Notes: a model not told the origin generated them from the sequence alone. A stretch of 64,000 bases of DNA from Alcaligenes faecalis (GCF_005311025.1 NZ_CP031747.1:1302001-1366000); one strand, 5' to 3'; counted from the stretch's first letter, positions 8,352 through 17,483 are shown. Made by a program: numbers and translations.

Positions 8352-10025
8352 TCAGAAGTCGAAGAGGGAGGCGGAATATAGCCAGCCTGGATAGGATTCA
8401 CTGCGCTGGGTATAGGTGAGCTTTGGGGTGGAAGAGCAAAGATCATAATGCCTGGCGTATTGGAACGCTGGCAAGACAGCACCTGCGGAGGCGTCATTAA
8501 TGATCTGGCCAAGGCAGAAAAAGGGCTGATGGTTCAAATGGGCTGTCAGATCCTGACCACGATAGTAAATATAGCCCGGTACGTCACCCAGTATTTCTTT
8601 TGGGGCGGAGGGAGCGAACATATAGTCGTCGTTCATTTCCCCCGTTCGTATGAAGAAATCATCTGGAAAGACATTTTCTTGGTGGAAAAAACGGGTCAAG
8701 GCTGGCTTGTGGTCTCCAACAAGCATAATAAGGGAGTCCGGATGGTCGGCAAGAAGTCGCTCGGCAAAATCAGCCGCATCACGCAGGCTTTGAGTCAGTT
8801 TCTCTTGATAGTGCTGCTCGCCATGGTCGCCATCACGTGGGTAATAGGCCCCATGTGTATAAACGGTTGTGATGAACTGAAAGTTTGGCCGGTCACTGTT
8901 TTGCTGCTCTTGGCTGGCGGCCTTGAAAAGAATTCCATCATTGGCCCAGATCGGGCCGTTGTAATCCATGTCTTCCAGGGCGACAAACCGTCGGAACCCA
9001 AGTTTGGGATTAACAATGTGCCGGTTCCAGAAGGCCGCATTGTGATTGTGCAGTGAAACGCTGGCGTAACCTGCTTGCTCAAGGCTACGGGGCCAGCTCC
9101 AGGCCTGCGAAGAGAGCAGCTCTGTATATTCCTGGTAAATGATGCCATTTAAAGCACCATTGGCGGGCAGTCCGGTAAGGAGTTCAAATGCTGAGTTGAC
9201 AGTCCCGCCTCCATACACGGGAGCAATGGCGCGAAAGGCTTGAAAGCCTATTGTTTCCAAGGGGGTGAAGGCCTCTTTGAAGTGCTGCTCATCATGCCAG
9301 CATGCCTCACAGAGAATCACAATGATGTTTGAGGGGAGAGCTGATGTGCCAGCACTGGATTCTTTCAAAATATCAAATTGCGCCCGTTCTTCGGTCGAGG
9401 GCTTCGGGGGCATGCGGCGTTGGCTTGTTTGAACTAAATGGGTAAGCAGGCCATTTTTTCTAATATTCCTGGGCCAGTCCCACACGACATAGTTGATGTC
9501 TTGGCGTGTTAATTCAAACTGCGCTAGGTGGCTTAACGGTGTATCTATGCGATTCAAGTAGGGGTGCAGGGACAGCACAGAAAAAAGGGTGGCCAGCACA
9601 ATCCCTGTCTTTTTTAAGCGTGCTGTTCGATCAAGCCGTAGCAGTAGCACAAGCCCGGCAATGACTAGTAATGCATAGATTATGTGGGACTGGCTTATGT
9701 AGTGCGGCACAACTGACAGATTGTCAGTGCGAGTGATATCTGTCCAACTAAGCGGTTCGGTCGTCAGCGCCTGCTTGGTGTTACTGACTTCTGTCAGCAA
9801 TAAGGAGACCCCTGCCGTCAGGGCCCCTGCGACCGTACAGGGTAGAACTACCCGCAGCAGAAAGTAGAGCGCAAATAGTGGGGCCATGGAGAGGGCCAGC
9901 GCAAGCCATCGATATTGGCCTGCCTCATCCAGAAAGAGAAAATCCAGATGGTCCTGCAAAAGATAGTGCTGGAAGTACCCCAGCGCGATAACAACAACCA
10001 GATCAATGAGTCGTGTTCTTATCAT
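8352..10025 (-). CDS. Inner-membrane sulfatase-fold phosphoethanolamine/phosphoglycerol transferase-like protein
   Basis: 557 residues. Several membrane helices fill the first ~155 residues, and a periplasmic sulfatase/alkaline-phosphatase domain follows from about residue 230. The start of that domain, NIIVILCEACW (E240 a likely metal ligand), then YGGGTVNSAFELLTGLP with T275 as candidate nucleophile, and LIMLVGDHKPAL as the C-terminal metal motif, match LtaS/OpgB/EptA-like enzymes. These transfer phosphoethanolamine or phosphoglycerol from phospholipids to envelope glycans or lipid A. No mcr-type signature can be called by eye. The target is unknown. It sits between rimO and the carbonic anhydrase gene, all on the minus strand. 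Confidence 0.75.
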   Translation of the reverse strand: MIRTRLIDLVVVIALGYFQHYLLQDHLDFLFLDEAGQYRWLALALSMAPLFALYFLLRVVLPCTVAGALTAGVSLLLTEVSNTKQALTTEPLSWTDITRTDNLSVVPHYISQSHIIYALLVIAGLVLLLRLDRTARLKKTGIVLATLFSVLSLHPYLNRIDTPLSHLAQFELTRQDINYVVWDWPRNIRKNGLLTHLVQTSQRRMPPKPSTEERAQFDILKESSAGTSALPSNIIVILCEACWHDEQHFKEAFTPLETIGFQAFRAIAPVYGGGTVNSAFELLTGLPANGALNGIIYQEYTELLSSQAWSWPRSLEQAGYASVSLHNHNAAFWNRHIVNPKLGFRRFVALEDMDYNGPIWANDGILFKAASQEQQNSDRPNFQFITTVYTHGAYYPRDGDHGEQHYQEKLTQSLRDAADFAERLLADHPDSLIMLVGDHKPALTRFFHQENVFPDDFFIRTGEMNDDYMFAPSAPKEILGDVPGYIYYRGQDLTAHLNHQPFFCLGQIINDASAGAVLPAFQYARHYDLCSSTPKLTYTQRSESYPGWLYSASLFDF

Positions 10026-10035
10026 GTCGTAAGCG

Positions 10036-10063
10036 AATAGCCCGGCTCGAGGGCCGGGCTATT
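10036..10063. terminator. Terminator-like hairpin downstream of rimO
   Basis: A perfect 11-bp stem (AATAGCCCGGC / GCCGGGCTATT) with a 6-base loop between the rimO stop codon and the sulfatase-fold gene. There is no clear T tract on the minus strand, so read-through is likely. Confidence 0.55.
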
Positions 10064-10090
10064 GTCAAATGAACGTAGGGACGTTCGAGC

Positions 10091-11410
10091 TTAGCTTGTT
10101 TCTCCAAACAAGTCATATTCACTGGAATCCGTAATGCGCACACGCACCATCTGGCCGGGTTCCAGTTTTTGTTCGCTGGTGATGAAGACGTTGCCGTCAA
10201 TTTCCGGGGCGTCGGCGCTGGAGCGGCCAACGGCATCGCCGTCTTCGTCGATCTCATCAATCAGCACGTCCATTTCGCGGCCCACTTTGGCAGCCAGGCG
10301 AGCGGTGGAGATGGCTTGCTGATGTTCCATGAAGCGTTCCCAGCGCTCTTGCTTGACTTCATCAGGGACGATGCCGTCGAGTTTGTTGGCGGGGGCGCCT
10401 TCAACAGGCGAATACTGGAAGCAGCCAACGCGATCCAGTTGGGCTTCGGTCATCCAGTCCAGCAGGTATTGGAAGTCTTCCTCGGTCTCGCCGGGGAAGC
10501 CCACGATGAAGGTGGAGCGGATGGTCAGATCCGGGCAGTCCTGACGCCATTGCTTGATACGTGACAGGGTGCGATCTTCAAAAGCAGGGCGTTTCATGGA
10601 ACGCAGCACCGAAGGGCTGGCGTGCTGGAAGGGAATATCCAGGTACGGCAGCACTTTGCCTTCAGCCATCAGCGGGATGATGTTGTCCACGTGTGGGTAG
10701 GGGTAGACGTAATGCAGGCGCACCCAGGCACCCAGTTCCGACAGGGCGGCGCTCAAGTCCAGCATGCTGCTCTTGACGGGGCGGCCATTCCAGAAGCCGG
10801 TGCGTTGACGGATGTCTACGCCATAGGCGCTGGTGTCTTGTGAGATCACCAGCAGTTCTTTGACACCTGCCTTGACCAGACGCTCGGCTTCGCCCAGCAC
10901 CTCGCCGACAGGACGGCTGACGAGCTTGCCGCGCATGGACGGGATAATACAGAAGCTGCAGCTGTGGTTACAGCCTTCGGAAATCTTCAGGTAGGCGTAG
11001 TGACGCGGGGTCAGCTTGATGCCTTGTGGCGGTACCAGATCAATATAGGGATTGTGGTCCAGCGAGGGCGGGGCGGCTTCACGCACGGCGCGCAGTACCT
11101 GCTCGTACTGCTGGGGGCCGCTGACGGACAGCACCGAGGGGTGTACGTCGCGAATCAATCCTTCGTCCACACCCATACAACCGGTGACAATGACGCGGCC
11201 GTTCTCAGCCAGTGCCTCGCCGATCGCTTCCAGCGATTCAGCCTTGGCGCTGTCGATAAAGCCACAGGTATTGACCACCACCACATCCGCATTGTCGTAG
11301 CTGGGGGTGATCTGATAGCCGTCGGTACGCAGCTGGGTAAGAATTCGTTCGGAATCGACCAGGGCCTTGGGACAACCCAGGCTCACGAATCCGACTTTGG
11401 GGGCGCTCAT
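10091..11410 (-). CDS. rimO: Ribosomal protein S12 methylthiotransferase RimO
   Basis: 439 residues, standard length. The N-terminal UPF0004 domain has cysteines C13 ([13 protein letters not shown]), C49 ([10 protein letters not shown]) and C78 (VTGCMG) for the auxiliary cluster. The radical-SAM cluster is C147-C151-C154 ([12 protein letters not shown]). A C-terminal TRAM domain follows (about residues 375-435, ending SEYDLFGE). [11 protein letters not shown] separates RimO from MiaB. It methylthiolates the conserved Asp of ribosomal protein S12. It is divergent from rsmB. Confidence 0.97.
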   Translation of the reverse strand: MSAPKVGFVSLGCPKALVDSERILTQLRTDGYQITPSYDNADVVVVNTCGFIDSAKAESLEAIGEALAENGRVIVTGCMGVDEGLIRDVHPSVLSVSGPQQYEQVLRAVREAAPPSLDHNPYIDLVPPQGIKLTPRHYAYLKISEGCNHSCSFCIIPSMRGKLVSRPVGEVLGEAERLVKAGVKELLVISQDTSAYGVDIRQRTGFWNGRPVKSSMLDLSAALSELGAWVRLHYVYPYPHVDNIIPLMAEGKVLPYLDIPFQHASPSVLRSMKRPAFEDRTLSRIKQWRQDCPDLTIRSTFIVGFPGETEEDFQYLLDWMTEAQLDRVGCFQYSPVEGAPANKLDGIVPDEVKQERWERFMEHQQAISTARLAAKVGREMDVLIDEIDEDGDAVGRSSADAPEIDGNVFITSEQKLEPGQMVRVRITDSSEYDLFGETS

Positions 11411-11569
11411 AGAGGGTCCTTCTGGAGCTTGAGGGCTCGAAATTGGGAAATAGGCTTGATTTTACCGTCCCATGCCCGGATGCGTGCGGATCTTGTGCGT
11501 TTGAGCCCGGTTTATGCGGCAAATAGTGCTACAGTCGCAGTCATATTTTTCTTTTCTAGCGGTTGTTCT

Positions 11570-12919
11570 GTGTCCGACACCCATCTTTCCCCCTCTTTGC
11601 CCCTGTCCGAAGTCATGCTGCTGAGCGCGCGCAATATTGAAGGCGTGCTGGCAGGCAAGTCCCTGACTGAAAGCCTGGCTGCAACGCCAGCGCCAGCCCG
11701 GGCGGCGGTGCAGTCTGTCAGCTTCCATGTTTTGCGCCGTCTGGGCCATGCCCGTCAGATTCGTATCACGCTGGTGCCGCGCCAGCCCAGCAATACCTGG
11801 CTGGATGCCTTGCTGATGGTGTCGCTGGCCTTGCTGGATACAGCCATGCGTGTGCAAGAGGATGCCAGGACTTTTGAGGATCGCCCGGATGTGCCGGTCT
11901 ATGCCGTGCATACGGTGGTGGATCAGGCTGTGCGTGCGGCTGATAGCCAGGCTGCGCTGCGTCTGTCCAAGGGCTTGGTGAACGGGGTGCTGCGTCGCTT
12001 TACACGCGAGCGCAAGATGATCCTGTCTCAGGTAGAGAGCCGTCCCGAAGCACGCTGGAATCATCCTGGCTGGTGGGTCAAGGAATTGCGTCGTGCTTAC
12101 CCTCGTGATTGGGAAGCGTTGTTGCAAGCGGCTAATCGCCCCGGTCCTTTGACCTTGCGTGTGAATCAGCGTCGTTGCTCGGTGGAGCGCTTGCAGGCGG
12201 TGCTGACGGAAGCCGGGATTGCGTCCAGCAGCCCCGGCACGGGTGCCGTTACCTTGGACAAGGCCATGCCGGTTCAGGCGATTCCTGGGTTTGATCTGGG
12301 CTGGTGGTCGGTGCAGGACTGGTCGGCTCAGCAAGCCGGTCTGCTTTTGCCGGTCAAGGATGGCATGCGCGTGCTGGATGCTTGCGCGGCCCCGGGTGGC
12401 AAGACCGCTCATTTGCTGGAGCAGGCGGATGTTTCCCTGTTGGCCCTGGATTCGGACGGCGAGCGTCTGGAGCGCGTAGGTCATAACCTGCGTCGTCTGG
12501 GCCTGGCCAGCGACAAAGTTCAATTGAAACGGGGCGATGCGGCTCGTCCTGCCCAGTGGTGGGATGGTCAGCCCTTTGATGCCATCCTGGCTGATGTGCC
12601 TTGTACCGCTTCGGGTATTGTGCGTCGTCACCCCGATATTCGCTGGTTGCGCCGCGAGTCGGACATTGCCGATACCGCGCGTTTGCAAAGATCTATACTG
12701 GATGCCTTGTGGTCCACATTGCGGCCCGGCGGGCATTTCCTGTATTCGACCTGCTCGATTTTTCCGGCTGAAGGGGAGCAACAGGTCGAGGCATTTTTGG
12801 CCCGTCACCCCGAGGCGCAGCTTTTGGACTCTCCTGGCCAGATTTTGCCCGGCGTTGCGGGACGATCGCTGGCAGATGGCGACGGTTTTTTCTACGCCTT
12901 ATTTACGCGCCCGGTTTGA
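11570..12919 (+). CDS. rsmB: 16S rRNA m5C967 methyltransferase RsmB
   Basis: About 449 residues from a GTG at 11570; the first in-frame ATG at 11614 (MLLSARNIEGVLAG) is an alternative, and a much longer frame reaching into rimO is an artefact. The N-terminus is a NusB-like RNA-binding domain (PVYAVHTVVDQAV...KGLVNGVLRRF). The methyltransferase domain has the SAM loop DACAAPGGKTAHLLE and both family cysteines: the general Cys in DVPCTASGIVRRHPD and the nucleophile in YSTCSIFPAEGE. It modifies C967 of 16S rRNA. Downstream it leads into the DUF4390/NtrYX genes. Confidence 0.93.
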   Translation: MSDTHLSPSLPLSEVMLLSARNIEGVLAGKSLTESLAATPAPARAAVQSVSFHVLRRLGHARQIRITLVPRQPSNTWLDALLMVSLALLDTAMRVQEDARTFEDRPDVPVYAVHTVVDQAVRAADSQAALRLSKGLVNGVLRRFTRERKMILSQVESRPEARWNHPGWWVKELRRAYPRDWEALLQAANRPGPLTLRVNQRRCSVERLQAVLTEAGIASSSPGTGAVTLDKAMPVQAIPGFDLGWWSVQDWSAQQAGLLLPVKDGMRVLDACAAPGGKTAHLLEQADVSLLALDSDGERLERVGHNLRRLGLASDKVQLKRGDAARPAQWWDGQPFDAILADVPCTASGIVRRHPDIRWLRRESDIADTARLQRSILDALWSTLRPGGHFLYSTCSIFPAEGEQQVEAFLARHPEAQLLDSPGQILPGVAGRSLADGDGFFYALFTRPV

Positions 12920-12967
12920 CTTGTCACAATTAGGGCTCTGACTTTGTCCTTTTTGCGGTTAATCACG

Positions 12968-13552
12968 ATGTGGCGCGTTTTTCTGTCTTTTCTGCTGATT
13001 TTCAACTGCGCGCTAAGCTCGGCCAATACCATTGTGCCGGTCGCTACGTCGGGAGAGCGGGTCGTCAAGGTCGAGCCCCATATTCGGGACGAAAAACTGT
13101 ATATCGACGCGGATGTCGAATTCGAGTTAAGCCCGGAATTGCGTACCGCTGCCGAGAAAGGGGTGCCGCTGTATTTCACGGTTGAAGTGGAATTGGCCAA
13201 ACCCCGCTGGTACTGGTTTGACAAAAACGTTGTCAAAGAACAACAAACTTGGCGGGTCGTGTATAACGCCCTGACCCGTCAGTGGCGCGTGGGCACCGGC
13301 GACCTTTCTCTGCCCGAATCCTCCATGAACGACGCATTGGCCATGCTGCGACATATTCGCGGCTGGGCCGTGGCCTATGTGGCTGATCTGGACCGCGACC
13401 AGGAATACCAGGGTCGTGTGCGTTTGCGCCTGGATACCTCTTTGCTGGCCCGTCCGTTTCAAGTGGACGCCATCAATAGTTCTGCCTGGACATTGGCTAC
13501 TCCATGGAAAACCTTTTCCTTTTCCGTCTCCGTCGACGAGCCCCAACCTTGA
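12968..13552 (+). CDS. DUF4390 protein, probably exported
   Basis: About 194 residues from the ATG at 12968; a TTG at 12944 is also in frame. The N-terminus MWRVFLSFLLIFNCALSSA looks like a signal peptide. The remainder is predicted beta-rich (KVEPHIRDEKLYIDADVEFELSPELRTA, KPRWYWFDKNVV, WRVVYNALTRQWRVGTGDL), characteristic of DUF4390. Its function is unknown, but in betaproteobacteria it commonly lies between rsmB and the NtrY-type kinase, as here. It overlaps the kinase gene by 49 bases in another frame, suggesting coupled translation. Confidence 0.8.
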   Translation: MWRVFLSFLLIFNCALSSANTIVPVATSGERVVKVEPHIRDEKLYIDADVEFELSPELRTAAEKGVPLYFTVEVELAKPRWYWFDKNVVKEQQTWRVVYNALTRQWRVGTGDLSLPESSMNDALAMLRHIRGWAVAYVADLDRDQEYQGRVRLRLDTSLLARPFQVDAINSSAWTLATPWKTFSFSVSVDEPQP

Positions 13553-15888
13553 TACGTTGGATCTTGCGCACCGCTCTGTTCGGAGCGGGTGTCAGCGCGT
13601 TGGCGCTGTTTTCTCTTCTTGTCTGGTCTACGGGTAACGCTTCGCGCTATGCGCAGCAGTATGACTTGCTGCTGGTGCTCAACGGTGTACTGGCCGCCAC
13701 GCTGATTTCCTGGGTGCTGTTGCTCACGATTCGTCTGTTCAGACAAATACGCCGGCGTCAGTTTGGTGCCCGTATGACGGCGCGCTTTGCCTTTTACTTC
13801 ACCTTGATCGGCATTATTCCGGGGGCGCTGATCTACCTGCTCTCGGTGCAGTTCATGTCACGCTCGATCGAGTCCTGGTTCAACGTGCGGGTGGATACGG
13901 CCCTGGAGTCGGGCTTGAGCCTGGGCCGTGCCGCCCTGGATTCGCAGCTCAATGAGCTGGAAGGTCGTGCCAATGAAATGGTGTCGGCACTGAACAAGGC
14001 GGATAGCGCGCAGTACAGCAGCTTGCTGATCTCCTTGCGTGAGAACAGCGGGGTGACGGAGGCAATGGTGTTTTCGGGCAATGGTCGTCTGATTGCCTTT
14101 TCCTCGGGCCGCTATGACACGCTGCTGCCTGATATGCCGCCCTCCAGCGTGATGAATCAGCTGCGTATTGCAGGCCGCTATTCGGCTGCCGAGGTGGATG
14201 ATGATGCGCCTGTTCACGACAACGGCCTGGACGAAGGCGGGGTTCCCGCAGAGTCCACAGGTTTGCGTCTGCGCACGGTTCTACCATTGGCCGATCCCAA
14301 TCGCTTTGCGGCAACCTTGAGTGGCACGGCAGACTCGCGCTGGCTGCAGGTCATTCAGCCAGTGCCGGACAAGATTGCACGCAATGCCAACCAGGTGCAG
14401 CAAGGTTTCCGGGATTATCAGGAGCTGGCCTTATCTCGTCAGGGCTTGCGCAAGCTCTACGGCATAACGCTGACGCTGGCCTTGATTCTGGCGGTGTTTA
14501 CGGCTGTGGCGGCTGCCCTGGCCTTGTCGCGCCGCCTGACGCGTCCATTGCTGACATTGGCTGCCGGGACGCAGGCGGTAGGGGTAGGGGATTACCGGGC
14601 TTTGCCTGAGCCACCTGCCAAAGATGAAGTAGGCCAGTTGACCCGCTCTTTCAATGCCATGACTCGGCAACTGGATGAAGCGCGCCGCATGGTCGAGAAA
14701 AATCGTCTGCAGTTGGAACGCTCCAATATGTACCTGGAGTCCGTGCTCAGTAACCTGTCCAGTGGTGTGCTGGCTTTTGACGAGATGTTCCGCGTCACCA
14801 TGTTCAACCAGGGGGCACAGCGTATCTTGCAGGTGGACTTGCGCTCCATTAAGGGTCGTCCGCTGGAAACGCTGGAAGGGGCCATGACCTTTGCCTCGGT
14901 GATACGTGAAGCCTTTTCCACGCATCAGGCCATGGGCTCGGATCATCCTTACTGGCAGCAGCAGTTTGAATTGGAAATGCAAGAAGGTAATGAAGCGCGT
15001 GATACTATCGTCACCGTTTTGGCCCGTGGTACCTTGCTGCGTGTAGATGGTCAGCCAACCGGGTATCTGGTGGTGTTTGACGATATTACCGACGTGATTT
15101 CCGCCAGCCGTCTGGTGGCCTGGAGCGAGGTGGCTCGACGCCTGGCACACGAGATCAAGAACCCGTTAACGCCTATTCAGTTGTCGGCCGAACGTCTGGC
15201 CATGAAACTGGAGTCGCAGCTGGATGAAGTCCATGCTGCCATGTTGCTGCGCTATACCAATACCATCGTCAATCAGGTCAGTTCGCTCAAGAAGATGGTG
15301 GAAGATTTCCGAGAGTATGCTCGTAAACCGGCGACTCAGATGCAAGCTCTGAATCTGAACGAGCTGATTACCGAAGTGCTGACTTTATATGGTTGGGACC
15401 CGGAAGAAGGCATGGTCCGGGACGATGGTTATAGTGTGGCAATTGATGTGGAGCTGGACCCTGATTTGCCCATGGTTCAAGGCGACCCCACGCAGCTGCG
15501 GCAGGTTATCCATAATCTGCTGGCCAATGCTCGTGAAGCGGCTGCCCAGGATCAATCACTTGACCAGGCGCATGTATTTGTTAAAACCATGATTGCGGGC
15601 GTAGAAGGTTCCGACTCTTCTGATGCGGTCAGTTTTGTGGTGTCAGATAACGGGCCTGGTTTTGATCCCCAGATGCTGGTGCGCGTTTTTGAACCTTACG
15701 TAACCACCAAGCCCACCGGCACGGGTCTGGGACTTGCTATAGTTAAGAAAATCATCGAGGAGCACGGCGGCAGAATCGATGTTTCCAATCGTCGTGAGGG
15801 GGGGGCTCGCATTTCCATCCTCTTTACCCGGCTTGCTGGCCAGCATATTCGTCTGGACTCTGGGCGGCGAGCAAACGATAATGCGTAA
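13504..15888 (+). CDS. ntrY: NtrY-type membrane sensor histidine kinase
   Basis: 794 residues. Membrane helices lie near residues 17-40, 55-78 and 95-115, then a periplasmic region, and another helix near 315-340. A HAMP segment follows (LSRRLTRPLLTLAAGTQAVGVGDY), then a PAS domain (about 395-520). The phosphoacceptor is H549 in EVARRLAHEIKNPLTP, and the ATPase domain has NLLANAREAA, DNGPGFDP and GTGLGLAIVKKI. The architecture and RRLAHEIKNPLTPIQLSAERL match NtrY, which senses nitrogen or redox state and phosphorylates NtrX. The partner regulator starts 21 bases downstream. Confidence 0.88.
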   Translation: MENLFLFRLRRRAPTLIRWILRTALFGAGVSALALFSLLVWSTGNASRYAQQYDLLLVLNGVLAATLISWVLLLTIRLFRQIRRRQFGARMTARFAFYFTLIGIIPGALIYLLSVQFMSRSIESWFNVRVDTALESGLSLGRAALDSQLNELEGRANEMVSALNKADSAQYSSLLISLRENSGVTEAMVFSGNGRLIAFSSGRYDTLLPDMPPSSVMNQLRIAGRYSAAEVDDDAPVHDNGLDEGGVPAESTGLRLRTVLPLADPNRFAATLSGTADSRWLQVIQPVPDKIARNANQVQQGFRDYQELALSRQGLRKLYGITLTLALILAVFTAVAAALALSRRLTRPLLTLAAGTQAVGVGDYRALPEPPAKDEVGQLTRSFNAMTRQLDEARRMVEKNRLQLERSNMYLESVLSNLSSGVLAFDEMFRVTMFNQGAQRILQVDLRSIKGRPLETLEGAMTFASVIREAFSTHQAMGSDHPYWQQQFELEMQEGNEARDTIVTVLARGTLLRVDGQPTGYLVVFDDITDVISASRLVAWSEVARRLAHEIKNPLTPIQLSAERLAMKLESQLDEVHAAMLLRYTNTIVNQVSSLKKMVEDFREYARKPATQMQALNLNELITEVLTLYGWDPEEGMVRDDGYSVAIDVELDPDLPMVQGDPTQLRQVIHNLLANAREAAAQDQSLDQAHVFVKTMIAGVEGSDSSDAVSFVVSDNGPGFDPQMLVRVFEPYVTTKPTGTGLGLAIVKKIIEEHGGRIDVSNRREGGARISILFTRLAGQHIRLDSGRRANDNA

Positions 15889-15909
15889 AAATCACGTAGG
15901 TGACGTTTT

Positions 15910-16605
15910 ATGGCCAGAATTCTGGTAGTTGATGACGAAATCGGCATTCGGGAACTTTTGTCGGAAATTCTTTACGACGAAGGGCACACCGTGCAATTGG
16001 CAGAGAATGCCGCCCAGGCTCGCGAGGCACGCTTGCGGGGCCGCCCCGATCTGGTCTTGCTGGATATCTGGATGCCAGACACTGACGGTGTCAGCCTGCT
16101 CAAGGAGTGGGCTTCTCAAGGCTTGCTGGATATGCCAGTGGTCATGATGAGTGGTCACGCCACAGTGGATACCGCGGTGGAAGCAACCCGTATTGGTGCG
16201 GTGGACTTCCTGGAAAAACCCATCACCATGCAGCGCCTGCTCAAGACCGTCGCCTCGGGTCTGGAGCGTACCGTTGCACCCAAGGCGCTGGCAGCCGCTG
16301 CCCGCCCGGTGGCTCAAGGTGGTGATCGCCGCCCTGAAACCGCCACAATGGCTCCCGGTATGGCACCTGCCATGGCCGTCCCTGAAGTCGAGCAGGATGA
16401 GTCTCAGCTGGGTAGCATTTCTTTGGATCTGCCTTTGCGCGAAGCGCGTGACGAGTTCGAGCGCATTTATTTTGAATATCATCTGCGCCGCGAAAATCAC
16501 AGCATGACGCGTGTGTCGGAGCGTACTGGTCTGGAACGCACCCACTTGTACCGCAAGCTTAAACAGCTGGGTATAGACTCGTCGCGCAAGCGTAACCAGT
16601 CTTGA
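15910..16605 (+). CDS. NtrX-like response regulator lacking the AAA+ domain
   Basis: 231 residues. The receiver domain spans about residues 1-115, with the acidic pair in VVDDE, phosphoacceptor D52 (VLLDIWMPD) and the Lys in LEKPIT. An Ala/Pro-rich linker (about 118-165) leads to a Fis-type helix-turn-helix at about 175-225 (DEFERIYFEYHL, SERTGLERTHLYRKLKQLGI). Canonical NtrX is about twice as long because of a central sigma-54 AAA+ ATPase domain, which is absent here with both ends intact. The protein therefore probably acts as a sigma-70 regulator or repressor. It is the cognate partner of the NtrY-type kinase just upstream. Confidence 0.88.
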   Translation: MARILVVDDEIGIRELLSEILYDEGHTVQLAENAAQAREARLRGRPDLVLLDIWMPDTDGVSLLKEWASQGLLDMPVVMMSGHATVDTAVEATRIGAVDFLEKPITMQRLLKTVASGLERTVAPKALAAAARPVAQGGDRRPETATMAPGMAPAMAVPEVEQDESQLGSISLDLPLREARDEFERIYFEYHLRRENHSMTRVSERTGLERTHLYRKLKQLGIDSSRKRNQS

Positions 16606-16690
16606 TACAGTAGTTACCAAATGCATGGCCAGCAAGCTTCTGGCCAGCTCTGGCGCTGCGGGTAAAAGCAGCCCGGGGGGTTTGGGATTG

Positions 16691-16718
16691 AGGCGGCCTT
16701 TTCAGGCCGCCTTGCCGT
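16691..16718. terminator. Terminator between the convergent NtrX-like and ribH genes
   Basis: A perfect 9-bp stem AGGCGGCCT / AGGCCGCCT with a TTTC loop, followed by TTGCCGTTT on the plus strand. Confidence 0.65.
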
Positions 16719-17210
16719 TTAGAGAGCGGCGACGGATGCCGCAGGCAGTGCTTGCAATTTGCTCATGGTATCCAGGCATGTACGGGCCGCTTCCTGGCCC
16801 TTGATCACAAAGTGACGGTGAAAGTAATCGTGGTGCTCTTTGCCATCATGGAAATGGTGAGGAGTCAGCACGACTGAAAACACCGGCACGTTGGTGCTGA
16901 GCTGGACTTGCATCATGCCTTGAATCACTGCGGTAGCCACAAAGTCGTGGCGATAAATACCGCCATCAACCACCAGGCCGGCAGCCACAACAGCGGCATA
17001 TTGACCCGATTGGGCCAGACGTTGAGCATGCAGTGGGATTTCAAAGGCGCCGCCTACTTCAAAGAAGTCGATCAGGCTGCTGTCGTGGCCCATGGCTTTG
17101 ATTTCGTCGATAAAACCCAGTCGGGCCTGATCCACAATGTCCTTGTGCCAGCAAGCTTGAATAAAGGCGATACGGGGAGCCAGAAGATTGGCTGGGGTAA
17201 TACTGTTCAT
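16719..17210 (-). CDS. ribH: 6,7-dimethyl-8-ribityllumazine synthase, type II-like
   Basis: 163 residues. It condenses 5-amino-6-ribitylaminouracil with dihydroxybutanone phosphate in riboflavin synthesis. Core motifs are FFEVGGAFEIPLHAQRL and AAGLVVDGGIYRHDFVATAVIQGMM, with the active-site His in YRHDFV. The segment PVFSVVLTPHHFHDGKEHHDYF replaces the usual VLTTENxEQA block of icosahedral enzymes and resembles the decameric type II enzyme (RibH2) of Brucella and relatives. The gene stands alone, away from other rib genes, and is preceded by an FMN riboswitch, as known for ribH2 genes. Start MNSITPANLL has CAGGAAA upstream. Confidence 0.9.
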   Translation of the reverse strand: MNSITPANLLAPRIAFIQACWHKDIVDQARLGFIDEIKAMGHDSSLIDFFEVGGAFEIPLHAQRLAQSGQYAAVVAAGLVVDGGIYRHDFVATAVIQGMMQVQLSTNVPVFSVVLTPHHFHDGKEHHDYFHRHFVIKGQEAARTCLDTMSKLQALPAASVAAL

Positions 17211-17218
17211 GTTGATTT

Positions 17219-17243
17219 CCTGTTTTATGACAACAAAAACAGG
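17219..17243 (-). promoter_or_regulatory. Possible Shine-Dalgarno-sequestering hairpin of the ribH leader
   Basis: On the minus strand CCTGTTTT and AAAACAGG pair perfectly (8 bp) around a 9-base loop. The 3' arm contains the CAGG of the ribosome binding site, 9-12 bases before the ribH ATG. This placement fits a translational switch driven by the FMN riboswitch just upstream. The pairing is visible; its role is inferred. Confidence 0.5.
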
Positions 17244-17310
17244 GCATGCAGGAAGCAGGATAGCTCAAGCCCATAGCAGGATGACTCCTGTACAGGTTAT
17301 GAGGGTATCC

Positions 17311-17450
17311 CGTTCTCTCTTTATCCGGACTATACCGTCGGCCCCGGAATCACACCGGGTCTGCTGTCCCTGACACAAGGCCAGGCGCTCGCGGGCTAGG
17401 CTAGTGCCATTACCGCCGGTGGGGACTTGCACCCCGCCCTGAGAACGTAG
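17311..17450 (-). ncRNA. FMN riboswitch (RFN element)
   Basis: The minus strand shows the RFN consensus blocks in order: TCTCAGGGCGGGGTGCAAGT, CCCCACCGGCGGTAAT, AGCCCGCGAGC, GATTCCGGGGCCGACGGTATAGT and CCGGATAAAGAGAA. These form the conserved multi-branched aptamer that binds flavin mononucleotide. It ends about 100 bases upstream of ribH, so FMN should repress that gene. Confidence 0.96.
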
Positions 17451-17483
17451 TTGGCCGGGGAGGCCAACCGGACGAGTTTACCG

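Noticed and set aside
10964-11569. N-terminal extension of the rsmB frame into rimO
   Set aside because: The extra 200 codons are antisense to rimO and do not resemble RsmB. The family's NusB-like domain starts after 11570.
11462-12808. Minus-strand frame of 448 codons opposite rsmB
   Set aside because: Antisense shadow of rsmB; low-complexity composition and no ribosome binding site or motif.
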